Positions 34,592-44,038 are shown, counted from the first letter of the stretch. The stretch is 55,124 nt of DNA from Gammaproteobacteria bacterium (GCA_013288125.1 JABDCN010000008.1:1-55124), one strand, 5' to 3'. Made by a program: numbers and translations. Notes: generated from the letters alone by a model not told the origin.

Positions 34592-35638
34592 ATGTTAGAT
34601 TTTAAAAAAAGACAAGAATACTATCAGGCTTTAATTGAAAAAAATTCAGCCTATGAAGGCATTTTTTATGTTGGTGTAAAAACGACAGGTGTATTTTGCC
34701 GGCCTACTTGTTCCGCTAGAAAACCAAAATTAGAAAATTGTGAGTTCTTTAAAACAGTCAAAGAAGCATTACTTGCTTCTTTTAGACCTTGTCAACGTTG
34801 TCAACCCTTGTCTCATCCCAATCAAGTATCTGATGTTATTAAAATTTTAGTAGAAGCAATTGAAAGTAATCCAGAGAAACGCTGGAAAGAACAGGATTTG
34901 CGTCAATTGTTATCTGTTGATGTTTCAACTGCCAGGAGACAGTTTAAAAAAAGATTTGGAATGACATTTGTTGAATATGCAAGAGCAAGACGCATGGGGT
35001 TAGCTTTAAAACATATTAAAGAAGGAAGTTCTGTCATCGATGTACAATTAACAACGGGATATGAATCCAGTAGCGGTTTTCGTGATGCTTTCTCAAAAAT
35101 AATGGGAGCGGTACCAACGCGCGCGAACCATTTAATTTTAAAAGCAGCATGGATAGATACGAAACTTGGGCCCATGATTGCTATCGCTGATGAAGATGGC
35201 TTGTACTTACTGGAATTTGTTGATCGACGCGGTTTAGAAATTGAAGTAAAAATATTAAGGAAAAAATTAAATGCTGCCATTATTCCTGGTGAAACAAAAA
35301 TTATTAAAAGTATTGAAATTGAAATAGCGAATTATTTTAATGGACGAAATTTTATATTTAATACTCCGATTCACTTAATCGGTTCGCCTTTTCAAAAAAA
35401 GGTATGGAAAGCACTATTGAAAATTCCTCCAGGAGAAACTCGTTCTTATTTGGATATTGCAAAATCAATCAATGCACCGACAGCATCTCGAGGAGTAGGC
35501 CGAGCAAATGGTTCAAATCAATTAGCTATTATTATTCCATGTCATCGTGTTATCAATGCAAACGGTGATCTAGGTGGTTATGGCGGCGGGATTGTTCGAA
35601 AGCAATGGTTGTTAGAACATGAAAGAGATTTTAAATAG
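34592..35638 (+). CDS. ada: Ada: methylation-response regulator and O6-methylguanine methyltransferase
   Basis: 348 aa, close to E. coli Ada (354). The N-terminal zinc site has Cys36, Cys40, Cys67 and Cys70 (VFCRPTCSARK, FRPCQRC), where the first cysteine accepts methylphosphotriester groups. An AraC-type helix-turn-helix follows (about 85-185, TTGYESSSGFRDAFSK). The C-terminal methyltransferase has IIPCHRV with acceptor Cys317. It repairs alkylated DNA and activates its own regulon. A TATAAT at 34546-34551 suits the promoter. Its end is overlapped antisense by the GIY-YIG gene frame. Confidence 0.96.
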   Translation: MLDFKKRQEYYQALIEKNSAYEGIFYVGVKTTGVFCRPTCSARKPKLENCEFFKTVKEALLASFRPCQRCQPLSHPNQVSDVIKILVEAIESNPEKRWKEQDLRQLLSVDVSTARRQFKKRFGMTFVEYARARRMGLALKHIKEGSSVIDVQLTTGYESSSGFRDAFSKIMGAVPTRANHLILKAAWIDTKLGPMIAIADEDGLYLLEFVDRRGLEIEVKILRKKLNAAIIPGETKIIKSIEIEIANYFNGRNFIFNTPIHLIGSPFQKKVWKALLKIPPGETRSYLDIAKSINAPTASRGVGRANGSNQLAIIIPCHRVINANGDLGGYGGGIVRKQWLLEHERDFK

Positions 35639-35865
35639 GATGCAGCGTGCGATAATTTTTTAATACGATTTTCTAATTGCATTGCAATGGATTTATTTTT
35701 AACTTTCCAATATTGTGCGATTTTTAATGGCTTGAAACTTCGCGTATATTTACTGGCTGTGCCATTCAAATGGGCTTCATATCGTTTTTTCAAATCAATC
35801 GTATAGCCAGTATAATAGCAATTATTTTCACAATATAAGATATACACCCAATAATGTTTATTCAT
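35578..35865 (-). pseudogene. GIY-YIG nuclease-like protein, first copy with replaced C-terminus
   Basis: Starts MNKHYWVYILYCENNCYYTG, the GIY-YIG fold of UPF0213/YhbQ-type small nucleases. It matches the second copy (48000-48278) from its start to RIKKLS, after which the sequences differ. The tail here (HAASYLKS...) is read antisense to the end of ada and is not natural protein sequence. The nucleotide match spans 35649-35874 and 48062-48287. The copy probably lost its own 3' end when it joined ada. It is still 95 codons long and could be expressed. Confidence 0.75.
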
Positions 35866-36003
35866 TAGGTTTAGCCGCCATTTTTTGTAACACATTACTA
35901 GCTGCGCTATTATTAAATCGGACACTTGCTTCAATATATTACATCACGGTATTTACAAGGACATAGCGCGAGGTTTGCCTCATTATATTTGAGAAAATAA
36001 ATT

Positions 36004-36030
36004 CAAAGTATATAATAAATGTATACTTTG
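36004..36030. promoter_or_regulatory. Operator-like inverted repeat
   Basis: CAAAGTATA (36004-36012) and TATACTTTG (36022-36030) are exact reverse complements around 9 bases, 18 bases upstream of a 24-codon ORF. It has the look of an autoregulatory site whose gene has been truncated. Confidence 0.5.
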
Positions 36031-36047
36031 ATAATACAGTGACATAT

Positions 36048-36122
36048 ATGAAGGTTAAAGAATTTTTTGCTTCCAAAAAAATTTACCCAACCGTGGGGGA
36101 GCAATTTATCAAACAAGCTTAG
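36048..36122 (+). pseudogene. 24-aa ORF, probable truncated regulator or antitoxin start
   Basis: ATG 36048 to TAG 36120-36122, encoding MKVKEFFASKKIYPTVGEQF and four more residues. It follows the inverted repeat at 36004-36030. It runs into the 3' end of the truncated nitrilase on the other strand. No Shine-Dalgarno is clear. Function not recognised. Confidence 0.35.
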
Positions 36123-36140
36123 TCACAACTGTGCCATCGG

Positions 36141-36719
36141 TCAGCCATCACAACTGCGTGAACTGTTACGATGTAAGTAATGCAACATGCGCGCTTCTTT
36201 TGCGATACGATTAAAAGAAGGGCAAAAGATAATGCGTGCACCTTTTAGTGCAGCAATATGAGCAGGTTCACGATAAGCACTATCCAAACAAATAATAATA
36301 CCGTATTTTATCCCTTTCTTTTCAAAAATGGGGAAATCACGGCCTACTGAATAATAATCATATGGTGAGTAGGTGTATGCTTTTCTGTATTTACCGATAC
36401 ACTGTCCTTTTTCAATCACGACAACAGTATTGTAAATACCATCATTATCTAATTCATTTAGTCCAAACAAAACAGTTGTATGGTTGAATTTTGAAAATAA
36501 TTTACATAAATTTAAAAAATCTTCACTTTGTAAATTAATTGCGTGTTTGATTGCATCTTCTTTATTAGCAAAATAGCCATGTAGATAACTTTCAGGAAAA
36601 CATAAAATATCGATACTCCGCTTTTCTGCGAGTTCCGTCTGCTCTAATACTTTATCTAAATTAACGTTGCTGTTACCTTCTTGTATATGGCCTTGAAAAG
36701 CGGCAATTTGTAAATACAT
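36141..36719 (-). pseudogene. Carbon-nitrogen hydrolase (nitrilase family), C-terminally truncated
   Basis: 192 aa against about 260-280 for the family. The full Glu-Lys-Cys triad is visible: Glu43 (CFPESYLHGY), Lys113 (GKYRKAY) and Cys144 (IICLDSAYREP). The final conserved strand-rich 70 residues are missing. After ARMLHYLHR the frame runs into SSRSCDG and stop, next to the short ORF at 36048. The fold is incomplete, so activity is doubtful. AAGGTAAGTATAAT precedes the ATG. It lies 44 bases downstream of the phosphotransferase gene. Confidence 0.75.
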
Positions 36720-36763
36720 ATTATACTTACCTTTTCACTCAATAGATTCGATTTCTGTTTATG

Positions 36764-37714
36764 CTATAGGTTAAGCCAGTGGCTAAGTTTTCGTGATAAT
36801 CTACCTTGCCTATGTAGTTTTTGAAAGTCATTTTTGTGGATGCTTTGTATAAGACGATATTCGCCTAATGCAGCGTGAATAGACCAACATTGGTTAATAA
36901 TAGAGGATATATCAAATAAATTTTGCTGCGATTCAAATTCAAGCCATGGTTCAAAACAGGATACCTGTAATTGGTCATATTCATTATCGGTTAAAGAGAA
37001 GTTCTCTTTTGCCATGTGTAGACAATTATGGAGTGAAAAAAATGGGTGAGTAATAACGACTTCACCTAAATCGATAATAGTTGTTTGACCAGTGTCTGAG
37101 TTAATTAATATATTTTTGTCATGAAAATCAGCATGACCAAACGTATCTTTTATTTTATAATTCGATAATTGTTCGCATAAAAATGATAGTTTAGATTCCA
37201 AAATTTTCAATTTGATTAAATCATCTTTGTTTAGACCGTCTTCAATTAAAAGAGATTCTTGGTTAATTAAATCATTGTATAATTTTGGTAAATTTACCAT
37301 CCTCCAATCTGGTACCCCGAGATCAAAAAAATACTGTGTTTTATTAGTTGCTGATATTTGCAAGCTTGTATACGACAGCATCGTTTGAATTAAGATATTA
37401 ATATTGAAGCTTTTCTTATAATAGTGATGTAACTGTATACCAGCATCTTTCATTAAAAAACACTGCTGTTCCTGATTGTTAGCAATAATAATAGGAGCAT
37501 TGGCATGAAATTCTGTTCGTAATAGTGTTATGACACTTGATTCTAATAATAATGCAGAGGGTACTTTTTTTAAGAATACAAAACCTTTATTTGTTTTAAA
37601 GCGATAAACAGTTGACCACGGATTATCTTGAACGATATCAGGTATTTTACATTGAATTTGATAATTTTGTTTTTTTAAAACATCATGGGCCCATTGTATG
37701 TGTGCATTTTCCAT
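36764..37714 (-). CDS. APH-type phosphotransferase
   Basis: 316 aa, aminoglycoside/choline-kinase-like fold. The catalytic loop is FGHADFHDKNILIN (about residues 200-213) and the metal site IIDLGEV (about 222). The N-lobe has FVFLKKVPSA (lysine about 48). Substrate unknown; the family phosphorylates antibiotics, choline, sugars or nucleosides. It begins 3 bases after a 29-codon ORF that has the only good ribosome site, so translation may be coupled. Confidence 0.82.
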   Translation of the reverse strand: MENAHIQWAHDVLKKQNYQIQCKIPDIVQDNPWSTVYRFKTNKGFVFLKKVPSALLLESSVITLLRTEFHANAPIIIANNQEQQCFLMKDAGIQLHHYYKKSFNINILIQTMLSYTSLQISATNKTQYFFDLGVPDWRMVNLPKLYNDLINQESLLIEDGLNKDDLIKLKILESKLSFLCEQLSNYKIKDTFGHADFHDKNILINSDTGQTTIIDLGEVVITHPFFSLHNCLHMAKENFSLTDNEYDQLQVSCFEPWLEFESQQNLFDISSIINQCWSIHAALGEYRLIQSIHKNDFQKLHRQGRLSRKLSHWLNL

Positions 37715-37717
37715 TGG

Positions 37718-37807
37718 CTAGTTCATTTTTTTCTTAAAAACTTTTGAAGACAAAGCTAAACAATCTCTTGAATTAAATATTTGTGGATTTTTTATTAAAT
37801 CACTCAT
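37718..37807 (-). CDS. 29-aa ORF coupled to the phosphotransferase
   Basis: MSDLIKNPQIFNSRDCLALS plus a basic end KVFKKKMN. GAGGTAACAACA gives a strong ribosome site. It stops 3 bases before the phosphotransferase ATG. It may be a leader peptide for coupled translation or the head of a truncated gene. No homologue recognised. Confidence 0.4.
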   Translation of the reverse strand: MSDLIKNPQIFNSRDCLALSSKVFKKKMN

Positions 37808-37818
37808 TGTTGTTACCT

Positions 37819-38357
37819 CTAATTCATTGTGATAACCGAACGAAATCTCGCTTTATTTGACATCATATCTTCGAAAGCATCTCCTGCCTTATCAAGAGGA
37901 TATTGTTGGATCATCGGACGAATTCCAGTTAGCGCACAAAACTTCAATGTATCTTCAGAATCAATAGCACTGCCGGAGGGCCAGCCTTTAATGGAACGAT
38001 TTCGGCGGATAAGTTGGATTGAAATGACTTCGATGGGATCATTCGAAGCTCCTACAATTACAAGCTCACCTTTGTTGCCAAGAGCATCCACTAAAGGTGA
38101 AATAGATTTTCCACTGGGTGCAGTTGCTAAAATTACCCGGGCACCGCCTAACTTTTGTAATTCAGTAATAATATTGTTGTTTTCAGAATTTAAATAAATA
38201 TGCGCGCCAAGTTTTTTTTCACATAAATATCTGAATGACATACACCACAGGCTTCTACTTTAATGCGCACTTGATTAATTGCGGGCATCACTAAATCTCT
38301 TTCGATTGCTTCCCAGTCGCCCGATTTATTTACTTGAACAGCTTTCATTTTTTTCAT
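37819..38357 (-). pseudogene. Zinc alcohol dehydrogenase with internal deletion
   Basis: The start at 38357 reads MKKMKAVQVNKSGDWEAIER and reaches the zinc Cys motif EACGVCHSD. It then shifts frame and jumps to the nucleotide-binding half. That half (LQKLGGARVILATAPSGK, GELVIVGAS, KARFRSVITMN) is in another frame, 37819-38241. About 130-150 residues of the MDR family, including most of the catalytic domain and the GxGxxG loop, are missing. The gene is dead or encodes two short fragments. Confidence 0.8.
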
Positions 38358-38448
38358 TGATCATTTCCTTATGATATGCACAGATAAAAACAACGATGCG
38401 ATTATATAGTCCTTTGGTAGTAAGTCATGAATTATTCTTTTAGCATAA

Positions 38449-39279
38449 TTAATTTAAAAATTTAATAATGGATGGTATTACTTTTTTAGGCGCTTCTTCC
38501 ATTAGCCAATGTCCTGCGCCGGGTATTACTTGTCCTTGAACATGACTGGTAACTATTTTTGCTTGTTCAATGAGAAAATTTCCTGACGCTTTTTCTCCTG
38601 TTAAAATCAAAAAAGGCATACTTAATTTCTTTTTAGAAAAGAATACAAAATCTTTTGCATCTTGTTCGAAATTTTTAAAATATTCAAAACCTGATCGCAT
38701 TGCATTTTTTTGCGCATAAGCTTTAGCATAAATTTTTCTATCTTTTTCTGAAACGGATTTTTTGGGGTTAGCAGCAAAGTCATTCCAAAAATGTTCTAAA
38801 TAAATTCGTTCACGTCCTTTAACGAGAGCAAGAGGAACTTTTCCATAAAAGTGAAAATGCCATAAGTCGCGTAATAACCAAACATCTTTCCAATTTCCAA
38901 TGCCGGGTAAAAAAGCATCCATTAAAATAACTTTATCGGTTTCATTTGGAAATTGCGCTGCGTAAGCATAAGCAACCATTAATCCTATATCATGGCCAAC
39001 TATCATGATTTTTTTAAATCCAAGTAATTTAACAAGTTCATGGATATCTTTGGCCATTGTTTTTTTATCATATCCAGTTAATGTTTTTTCAGATGCACCT
39101 GCACCACGCAAATCGGGAATGATAACGGTATGCTTTTTTGCAAGCTTAGTTAGTAATGGATTCCACATGTGACTGGTTTGAGCAAATCCATGAAGAAGTA
39201 CGACTGGACTTCCTTCACCTGCTATTCGATAAAATATCTTGGTGCCATTAACCTTAGCGATATGTTTAGATATCATCAT
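38449..39279 (-). CDS. Alpha/beta hydrolase, epoxide hydrolase/dehalogenase type
   Basis: 276 aa. HGFAQTSHMW is the oxyanion HG motif (about residue 30), and the nucleophile elbow is VGHDIGL with Asp97. DLRGAGAS is present, and the general base is His257 in PGAGHWLMEEAP. An Asp nucleophile points to epoxide hydrolase or haloacetate dehalogenase chemistry. No signal peptide. GAGAAGGATAG precedes two ATGs (39279, 39276). A 14-codon ORF with its own ribosome site lies just upstream. Confidence 0.88.
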   Translation of the reverse strand: MMISKHIAKVNGTKIFYRIAGEGSPVVLLHGFAQTSHMWNPLLTKLAKKHTVIIPDLRGAGASEKTLTGYDKKTMAKDIHELVKLLGFKKIMIVGHDIGLMVAYAYAAQFPNETDKVILMDAFLPGIGNWKDVWLLRDLWHFHFYGKVPLALVKGRERIYLEHFWNDFAANPKKSVSEKDRKIYAKAYAQKNAMRSGFEYFKNFEQDAKDFVFFSKKKLSMPFLILTGEKASGNFLIEQAKIVTSHVQGQVIPGAGHWLMEEAPKKVIPSIIKFLN

Positions 39280-39312
39280 CTATCCTTCTCTAAATTGATT
39301 ATATTTTCCTTC

Positions 39313-39357
39313 TTACAAGCTATTTTCAGATGCAGTTTTTGTTTTACTGTCATTCAT
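39313..39357 (-). CDS. 14-aa leader-like ORF
   Basis: MNDSKTKTASENSL and stop, preceded by a near-consensus AAGGAGAA. It ends 33 bases before the hydrolase start. It could be a leader peptide or the remaining head of a lost gene; the amino-acid content suggests no attenuator. Confidence 0.35.
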   Translation of the reverse strand: MNDSKTKTASENSL

Positions 39358-39508
39358 TTCTCCTTAATGAATGTTTGAAAGTAGGATTGCCGTGTGAATT
39401 GCGGGCAATGATTAATTGAAGCATGGTTTCGCTTTTCTAGCATCAATTTTTTGGGAGATTTGTTATAATATTATTTAACTGTTGGACTTAATGATAAGGA
39501 GATTCATT

Positions 39509-40012
39509 ATGCGTCAATCATCAAAAAAAATATTATTTATCATTTCTTTATCAACCAGTTTAATTGCACTATCAGGGCTATCTGCTGCTGATAATAACCA
39601 AAGTGCTAGCCCTATATTAATAAAAGCCGATGATGTTAAATTTCATCCTGCCCCTGGCTTTCCTAAAGGTGCGCAAATTGTATTATTACGAGGTGATTTG
39701 AGTCAAGCTGTACCTTATACGATCAGATTTAAATTGCCTGATGGTTTTGTCATTCCATCACATTGGCACTCCACAGACGAAGAAGTCACGGTTCTTTCAG
39801 GCACATTGAATGTTGGTATGGGCGATAAAGTGGATAAATCACAATCGACAGCTTTAACTCCTGGCGGGTTTCAAATTGTTCCTGCTAATGCTCATCATTA
39901 TGTCTGGACGACTGGCGAAACCATTATGCAACTTGATGGGATGGGACCGCGTACGACTGTATTTGTCAATCCTGCGGAATGGAATGAAATGATCCGAAAA
40001 AGTAATTCTTAA
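39509..40012 (+). CDS. Periplasmic cupin-domain protein
   Basis: 167 aa with a signal peptide (MRQSSKKILFIISLSTSLIA, cleavage near GLSAA). It has a single cupin barrel with SHWHSTDEEVTVLSGTLNVG and a second-motif His in ANAHHYVWT. It is a paralogue of the cupin at 47527-47979; both share KGAQ(I/L) and the end GxGPxRT. AAGGAGATTC lies before ATG 39509, which is preferred to the 9-codon longer frame. Metal-dependent function unknown. Confidence 0.83.
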   Translation: MRQSSKKILFIISLSTSLIALSGLSAADNNQSASPILIKADDVKFHPAPGFPKGAQIVLLRGDLSQAVPYTIRFKLPDGFVIPSHWHSTDEEVTVLSGTLNVGMGDKVDKSQSTALTPGGFQIVPANAHHYVWTTGETIMQLDGMGPRTTVFVNPAEWNEMIRKSNS

Positions 40013-40017
40013 GTACA

Positions 40018-41304
40018 TTACGTTCCATCAAAATAACTTTCTGTTCCTTGTGCAAGAACAGCTTCTACATGACGATTTAATGCATGGATATAAGCTGCTG
40101 TTCGCATATCTGTTTTATGGCTCTCCATTAATTGATAGACAGCCAGGAATTCTCGTACCATGATTTCTTGTAAGCGTTGATGAACTTGTTCCAAAGTCCA
40201 ATAATAACCCGCTTTATTTTGTACCCATTCAAAATAACTTGTTACGACTCCACCTGCATTCGCTAAAACATCTGGAATAATCATTTTTCCATTTTTAATT
40301 AAAATGACTTCAGCTTCTAAAGTAGTGGGGCCATTAGCTATCTCAACAATAATAGGTGCTTTGATTTTTGCAGCATTATCTTTTGTGATTTGATTTTCTA
40401 AAGCTGCTGGAATTAATAAATCAACATCTAATTCAAGTAATTCTTCATTTGTAATATTGGTTGCTTCAATTGACTCGCATACCGAATTTGTGCAATAGAC
40501 TGCTTGAATTTTTTTACTGTTATTTTTTATATGAATAATACTAGGAACATCAAAACCTTCGGGACGAAAAATTCCACCTTGAGAATCACTAATAGCAACT
40601 ATTTTATAGCCTGCGTCATAAAGTAACTGTGCTATATGTTGTCCTGCATTTCCGAATCCTTGTATTGCTACGCGGATTTCTTGACTCTTCCAATTTTTTT
40701 TCTTTCTTAATTCCTGAATACATATAAACGCACCTCTGCCAGTTGCATCCTCTCGACCTTGACTTCCGCCAAGTGGAATTGGTTTTCCAGTAATAACAGC
40801 TGGAGTATATTGACCACTGATTTTTGAGTATTCATCCATCATCCAGCCCATTATCATGGCATTAGTATAAACATCTGGTGCTGGAATATCTTTATCAGGT
40901 CCAATGAAATTTTTAATTGAGTCGATATAGCTTCGACTCAGACGTTCAATCTCTAATCGTGAAAGTTGTTTGGGGTCTACAGTAATTCCGCCTTTAGCCC
41001 CGCCAAAAGGAATGCCTATCACCGAACATTTGATTGTCATCCAGAATGCAAGTGCTTTAACTTCTTCAAGGGTTACATTGGGATGATAGCGTATGCCTCC
41101 CTTAGTAGGTCCTCGAATATCATTATGATGTACTCGGTAGCCTGTAAAGATTTGTAAGCTTCCATTATCTCGTCGTAATGGTATTGATACTTGCAAAATC
41201 GCTTTAGGATATTTTAATTTTTCTAAGGCTTCTTGATTGATATCAGAGAATTTAAATGCTTTATCCAAACGCATTAATGCTTCAACAAAAATTGAGTCTG
41301 TCAT
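40018..41304 (-). CDS. Glutamate dehydrogenase (Glu/Leu/Phe/Val family)
   Basis: 428 aa, hexameric GudB/RocG-type length. The substrate-binding block is GPTKGGIRYHPNVTLEEVKALAFWMT (given here in parts: GPTKGGIRYHP at about 65-75). The catalytic Lys104 lies in PFGGAKGGI. The dinucleotide motif is IQGFGNAGQH and the end QNKAGYYW is typical. It interconverts glutamate and 2-oxoglutarate, linking amino-acid catabolism to the TCA cycle, which is apt for an amino-acid-feeding intracellular bacterium. It stands alone. Confidence 0.95.
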   Translation of the reverse strand: MTDSIFVEALMRLDKAFKFSDINQEALEKLKYPKAILQVSIPLRRDNGSLQIFTGYRVHHNDIRGPTKGGIRYHPNVTLEEVKALAFWMTIKCSVIGIPFGGAKGGITVDPKQLSRLEIERLSRSYIDSIKNFIGPDKDIPAPDVYTNAMIMGWMMDEYSKISGQYTPAVITGKPIPLGGSQGREDATGRGAFICIQELRKKKNWKSQEIRVAIQGFGNAGQHIAQLLYDAGYKIVAISDSQGGIFRPEGFDVPSIIHIKNNSKKIQAVYCTNSVCESIEATNITNEELLELDVDLLIPAALENQITKDNAAKIKAPIIVEIANGPTTLEAEVILIKNGKMIIPDVLANAGGVVTSYFEWVQNKAGYYWTLEQVHQRLQEIMVREFLAVYQLMESHKTDMRTAAYIHALNRHVEAVLAQGTESYFDGT

Positions 41305-41461
41305 AAAGTCCCTTTGTTAAATAAGAAACAATATATTGCTTTTGGTTTAAAAATTTTCGATGAAGTGCTAAGTTCCATTATTATTTAATAAATGTAACAC
41401 TATTACAATAAGGGAACAATGACGTTCTAGATTTATATAATTAATTATGGAGCTATTAAAT

Positions 41462-41767
41462 ATGACTAGCAACCTGAAATTAGGAATTCTTGCACGCTTA
41501 GAAAGTAAGCCAGGAAAAGAAACTGAGGTAGAAAATTTTTTACGCGGAGGTCTAGCTCTCGCGCAAGCAGAAACAGAAACCATTGTTTGGTTTGCGCTAC
41601 GCCTTAGTCAAACTACGTTTGGTATTTTCGATGCTTTTCAAAATGAAGCTGGTCGCAAAGCGCATTTGACAGGAAAAATTGCTGAAGCGTTATTTGCTAA
41701 AGCACCAGAGTTATTTTCTCAGCCGCCGACGATTGAACAAGTCGATGTGTTAGCCGCGAAAGTATAA
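41462..41767 (+). CDS. Antibiotic-biosynthesis-monooxygenase (ABM)-fold protein
   Basis: 101 aa, a small ferredoxin-like dimeric fold. LGILARLESKPGKETEVENFL and the middle ETIVWFALR...FGIFDAFQNEAGRKAHL match the ABM/YgiN group; the long segments are quoted in parts. Such proteins act as quinol oxygenases or stress proteins; the exact role is unknown. I chose ATG 41462 (GGAG 41448-41451). It converges on the NDH-2 fusion gene. Confidence 0.82.
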   Translation: MTSNLKLGILARLESKPGKETEVENFLRGGLALAQAETETIVWFALRLSQTTFGIFDAFQNEAGRKAHLTGKIAEALFAKAPELFSQPPTIEQVDVLAAKV

Positions 41768-41821
41768 CTTAGTGTATTTCACGGCTACAGAAGCGTGGGA
41801 AGTTACAAAAAATGCAGAGAA

Positions 41822-44038
41822 TCATTTATCATGTTCTTGAAATGTTTTTTGTACTTCAAAAGACCTTTGAGTAATCAAAAGATTATTTGCTCGATAAGTG
41901 AAATATGACCATGCCCAATTTAAAATAACACTTAATCGATTGCGTGCGCCTACTAAAAAGAAAATATCGGCAAATACCCAAAACCACCAGGCTATTGCAC
42001 CTTTAAGTTTAATATAATTAAATTCAGCAACCGCCGATTTACGGCCAATGGTTGCAAGCATACCAAGATGTTTATATTTAAATTCTTTAGTTGGAGATTC
42101 ATTATAAATTATTTGAGAAATAAGCTTGGCCACATGTGACCCGGCTTGTTTTGCTGCTTGTGCAATACCTGGCGCGGGTTTGCCGTTCCAGCTGATAGTA
42201 GATGCTGTATCACCAATAGCAAATATATTGGAGTAATTGGGAATACTAAGATCTTCTTTAACTTTAACGCGACCTGCAGGATCAGCTTCAACACCTAACC
42301 ATTTAGCAGCGGGTGAGGCAGTCACACCTGCAGCCCATAAAATTGATTTTGTATAAATTTTTTGACCTTTAACTATGACACCATCTTCATCGACTTGTTC
42401 TACTCTACTGTTTAAGAGAATTTTTACACCCATCTTTTCTAAAGATTGTTGCGCACTCTTAGAAATAATTTTTGAAAATGTTGGTATGATTCTAGGAGCA
42501 GATTGTATCAAAATAATTTCAGCTGAAGCTGGATCGAAGTGACGATAGTTTTTTTCCATTCCATAACGGGATAATTCAGCAATAGCACCTGCTAATTCTA
42601 CACCTGTTGGACCTCCTCCAATAATCACAAATGTTAATAAATGTTTTCTTTCATTTTCATCTGCTGCCATTTCAGCGAGTTCAAATGTTTCTACGAGTTT
42701 ACTACGTACTGAGATTGCATCTTCAATTTGTTTTAAACCTGGCGCAAAAGGTGCCCAATCATCTTTGCCAAAATAACTATGTGTGGCACCTGTTGCAATG
42801 ACTAAATAATCATAAGGAATTTGTAAATTTTGAGTATGCAATATATGATTTTCCTTATCGATTGCATTAACTTCTCCAAGTAATACTTCAATATTAAACT
42901 GATTTTTAAAAATTGAGCGTATGGGAATTGCGATATCAGCAGGTGAAAGACCACCGGTTGCAACCTGGTATAAAAGTGGTTGAAAAAGATGGTAGTTTCT
43001 GCGATCAATTAGTGAAATTTTGACTGGAATATCTCGTAAAGCTTTTGCACAAGTCATACCACCAAAACCAGCGCCGACAATGACGACGTGTGGTAAATTT
43101 TCAAGATTAAAAGCTGGTTTGCCAGAAAATTGAGGATACTGTTTTTTTAGTAAGCTTAAAATTAAGTAATCAATTGAAAATGGGCCTGGTCCAAAACCAA
43201 AAAATAATCCTATTGCCATCATCCAGTAAACAGGATTAACTACAATGCTAATTGGTTTAAAAGCAAGACAAATTAAGATAAAAACAAATAGCGATAATAG
43301 TCGTGTGGAGAATCCTAAGAAAAGCAATAACGATATCAGTATTGCAACATTCGGAAAAATAAATTTTGCTGAGTGAATAGGAAACCATGCTTCAAGAAAA
43401 TGAACTTGATTTAATGGCATAAAATCTTTGTAACTAACAAGTAAAAAAGTTAGGCCAAGCCAAATTCTTAAAGATAGTAAATAAATTCCTGAAAACGTCG
43501 AACGTGTCGTATCAAAAAAATTTGTGGTGAATGTTGCAAATGGTATAGGACTTCGGTTAAAACCATGTTTTAGTAAATGGTCAAGCGAAATAGGTCCAGG
43601 ACCTCTTAACACATAGCCTGCCATTAAGGTTATCCAAAATAAATTTGCATCCAGCGTGACATAATAAAGTTGTGCGGCTAACCCAAGAATAAGAATCGCT
43701 AAGGCACCTAGTCGAGTTAATAATCCTAATAGGAGTGATATGCCGCCGCCAATCTCAGCTAAAATTCCTAAAAATGCCGCTAAATTCGGATTTAACCAAG
43801 GAACAGGATATTCTTGTGCAGCTAATAAAACAGAAGTGTTCCAATCATAGGCCATCAGCATGCCTGCTGTGAGTAGTTGATTTGCTATAATAAAACGAAA
43901 GGTAAAATCAATAATTGGCCATGCAACTAATCCTAGGAAATTCAAAACACGAACTATGTTGGCACATCTTCTTGCCATGATGTGTTGTAGATGACTATGA
44001 GTTGCTTTAACTGCATTAGCTTCTTTATTCATGTTCAT
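41822..44038 (-). CDS. DoxX-DoxX-type-II NADH dehydrogenase fusion
   Basis: 738 aa. Two DoxX-like four-helix membrane modules lie at about 25-165 and 180-310, each ending in GPGP(I/F)S(L/I)D. They are fused to a full NDH-2 flavoprotein (about 315-738). The NDH-2 part has VIVGAGFGGM (FAD, about 316), YHLFQPLLYQVATGGLSP, VIIGGGPTGVELAGA (NADH, about 466) and IFAIGDTA. NDH-2 oxidises NADH and reduces quinone without pumping protons. DoxX modules occur in thiosulfate:quinone or redox-membrane proteins. The fusion suggests a membrane-integral electron pathway. The frame is open throughout. Confidence 0.92.
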   Translation of the reverse strand: MNMNKEANAVKATHSHLQHIMARRCANIVRVLNFLGLVAWPIIDFTFRFIIANQLLTAGMLMAYDWNTSVLLAAQEYPVPWLNPNLAAFLGILAEIGGGISLLLGLLTRLGALAILILGLAAQLYYVTLDANLFWITLMAGYVLRGPGPISLDHLLKHGFNRSPIPFATFTTNFFDTTRSTFSGIYLLSLRIWLGLTFLLVSYKDFMPLNQVHFLEAWFPIHSAKFIFPNVAILISLLLFLGFSTRLLSLFVFILICLAFKPISIVVNPVYWMMAIGLFFGFGPGPFSIDYLILSLLKKQYPQFSGKPAFNLENLPHVVIVGAGFGGMTCAKALRDIPVKISLIDRRNYHLFQPLLYQVATGGLSPADIAIPIRSIFKNQFNIEVLLGEVNAIDKENHILHTQNLQIPYDYLVIATGATHSYFGKDDWAPFAPGLKQIEDAISVRSKLVETFELAEMAADENERKHLLTFVIIGGGPTGVELAGAIAELSRYGMEKNYRHFDPASAEIILIQSAPRIIPTFSKIISKSAQQSLEKMGVKILLNSRVEQVDEDGVIVKGQKIYTKSILWAAGVTASPAAKWLGVEADPAGRVKVKEDLSIPNYSNIFAIGDTASTISWNGKPAPGIAQAAKQAGSHVAKLISQIIYNESPTKEFKYKHLGMLATIGRKSAVAEFNYIKLKGAIAWWFWVFADIFFLVGARNRLSVILNWAWSYFTYRANNLLITQRSFEVQKTFQEHDK

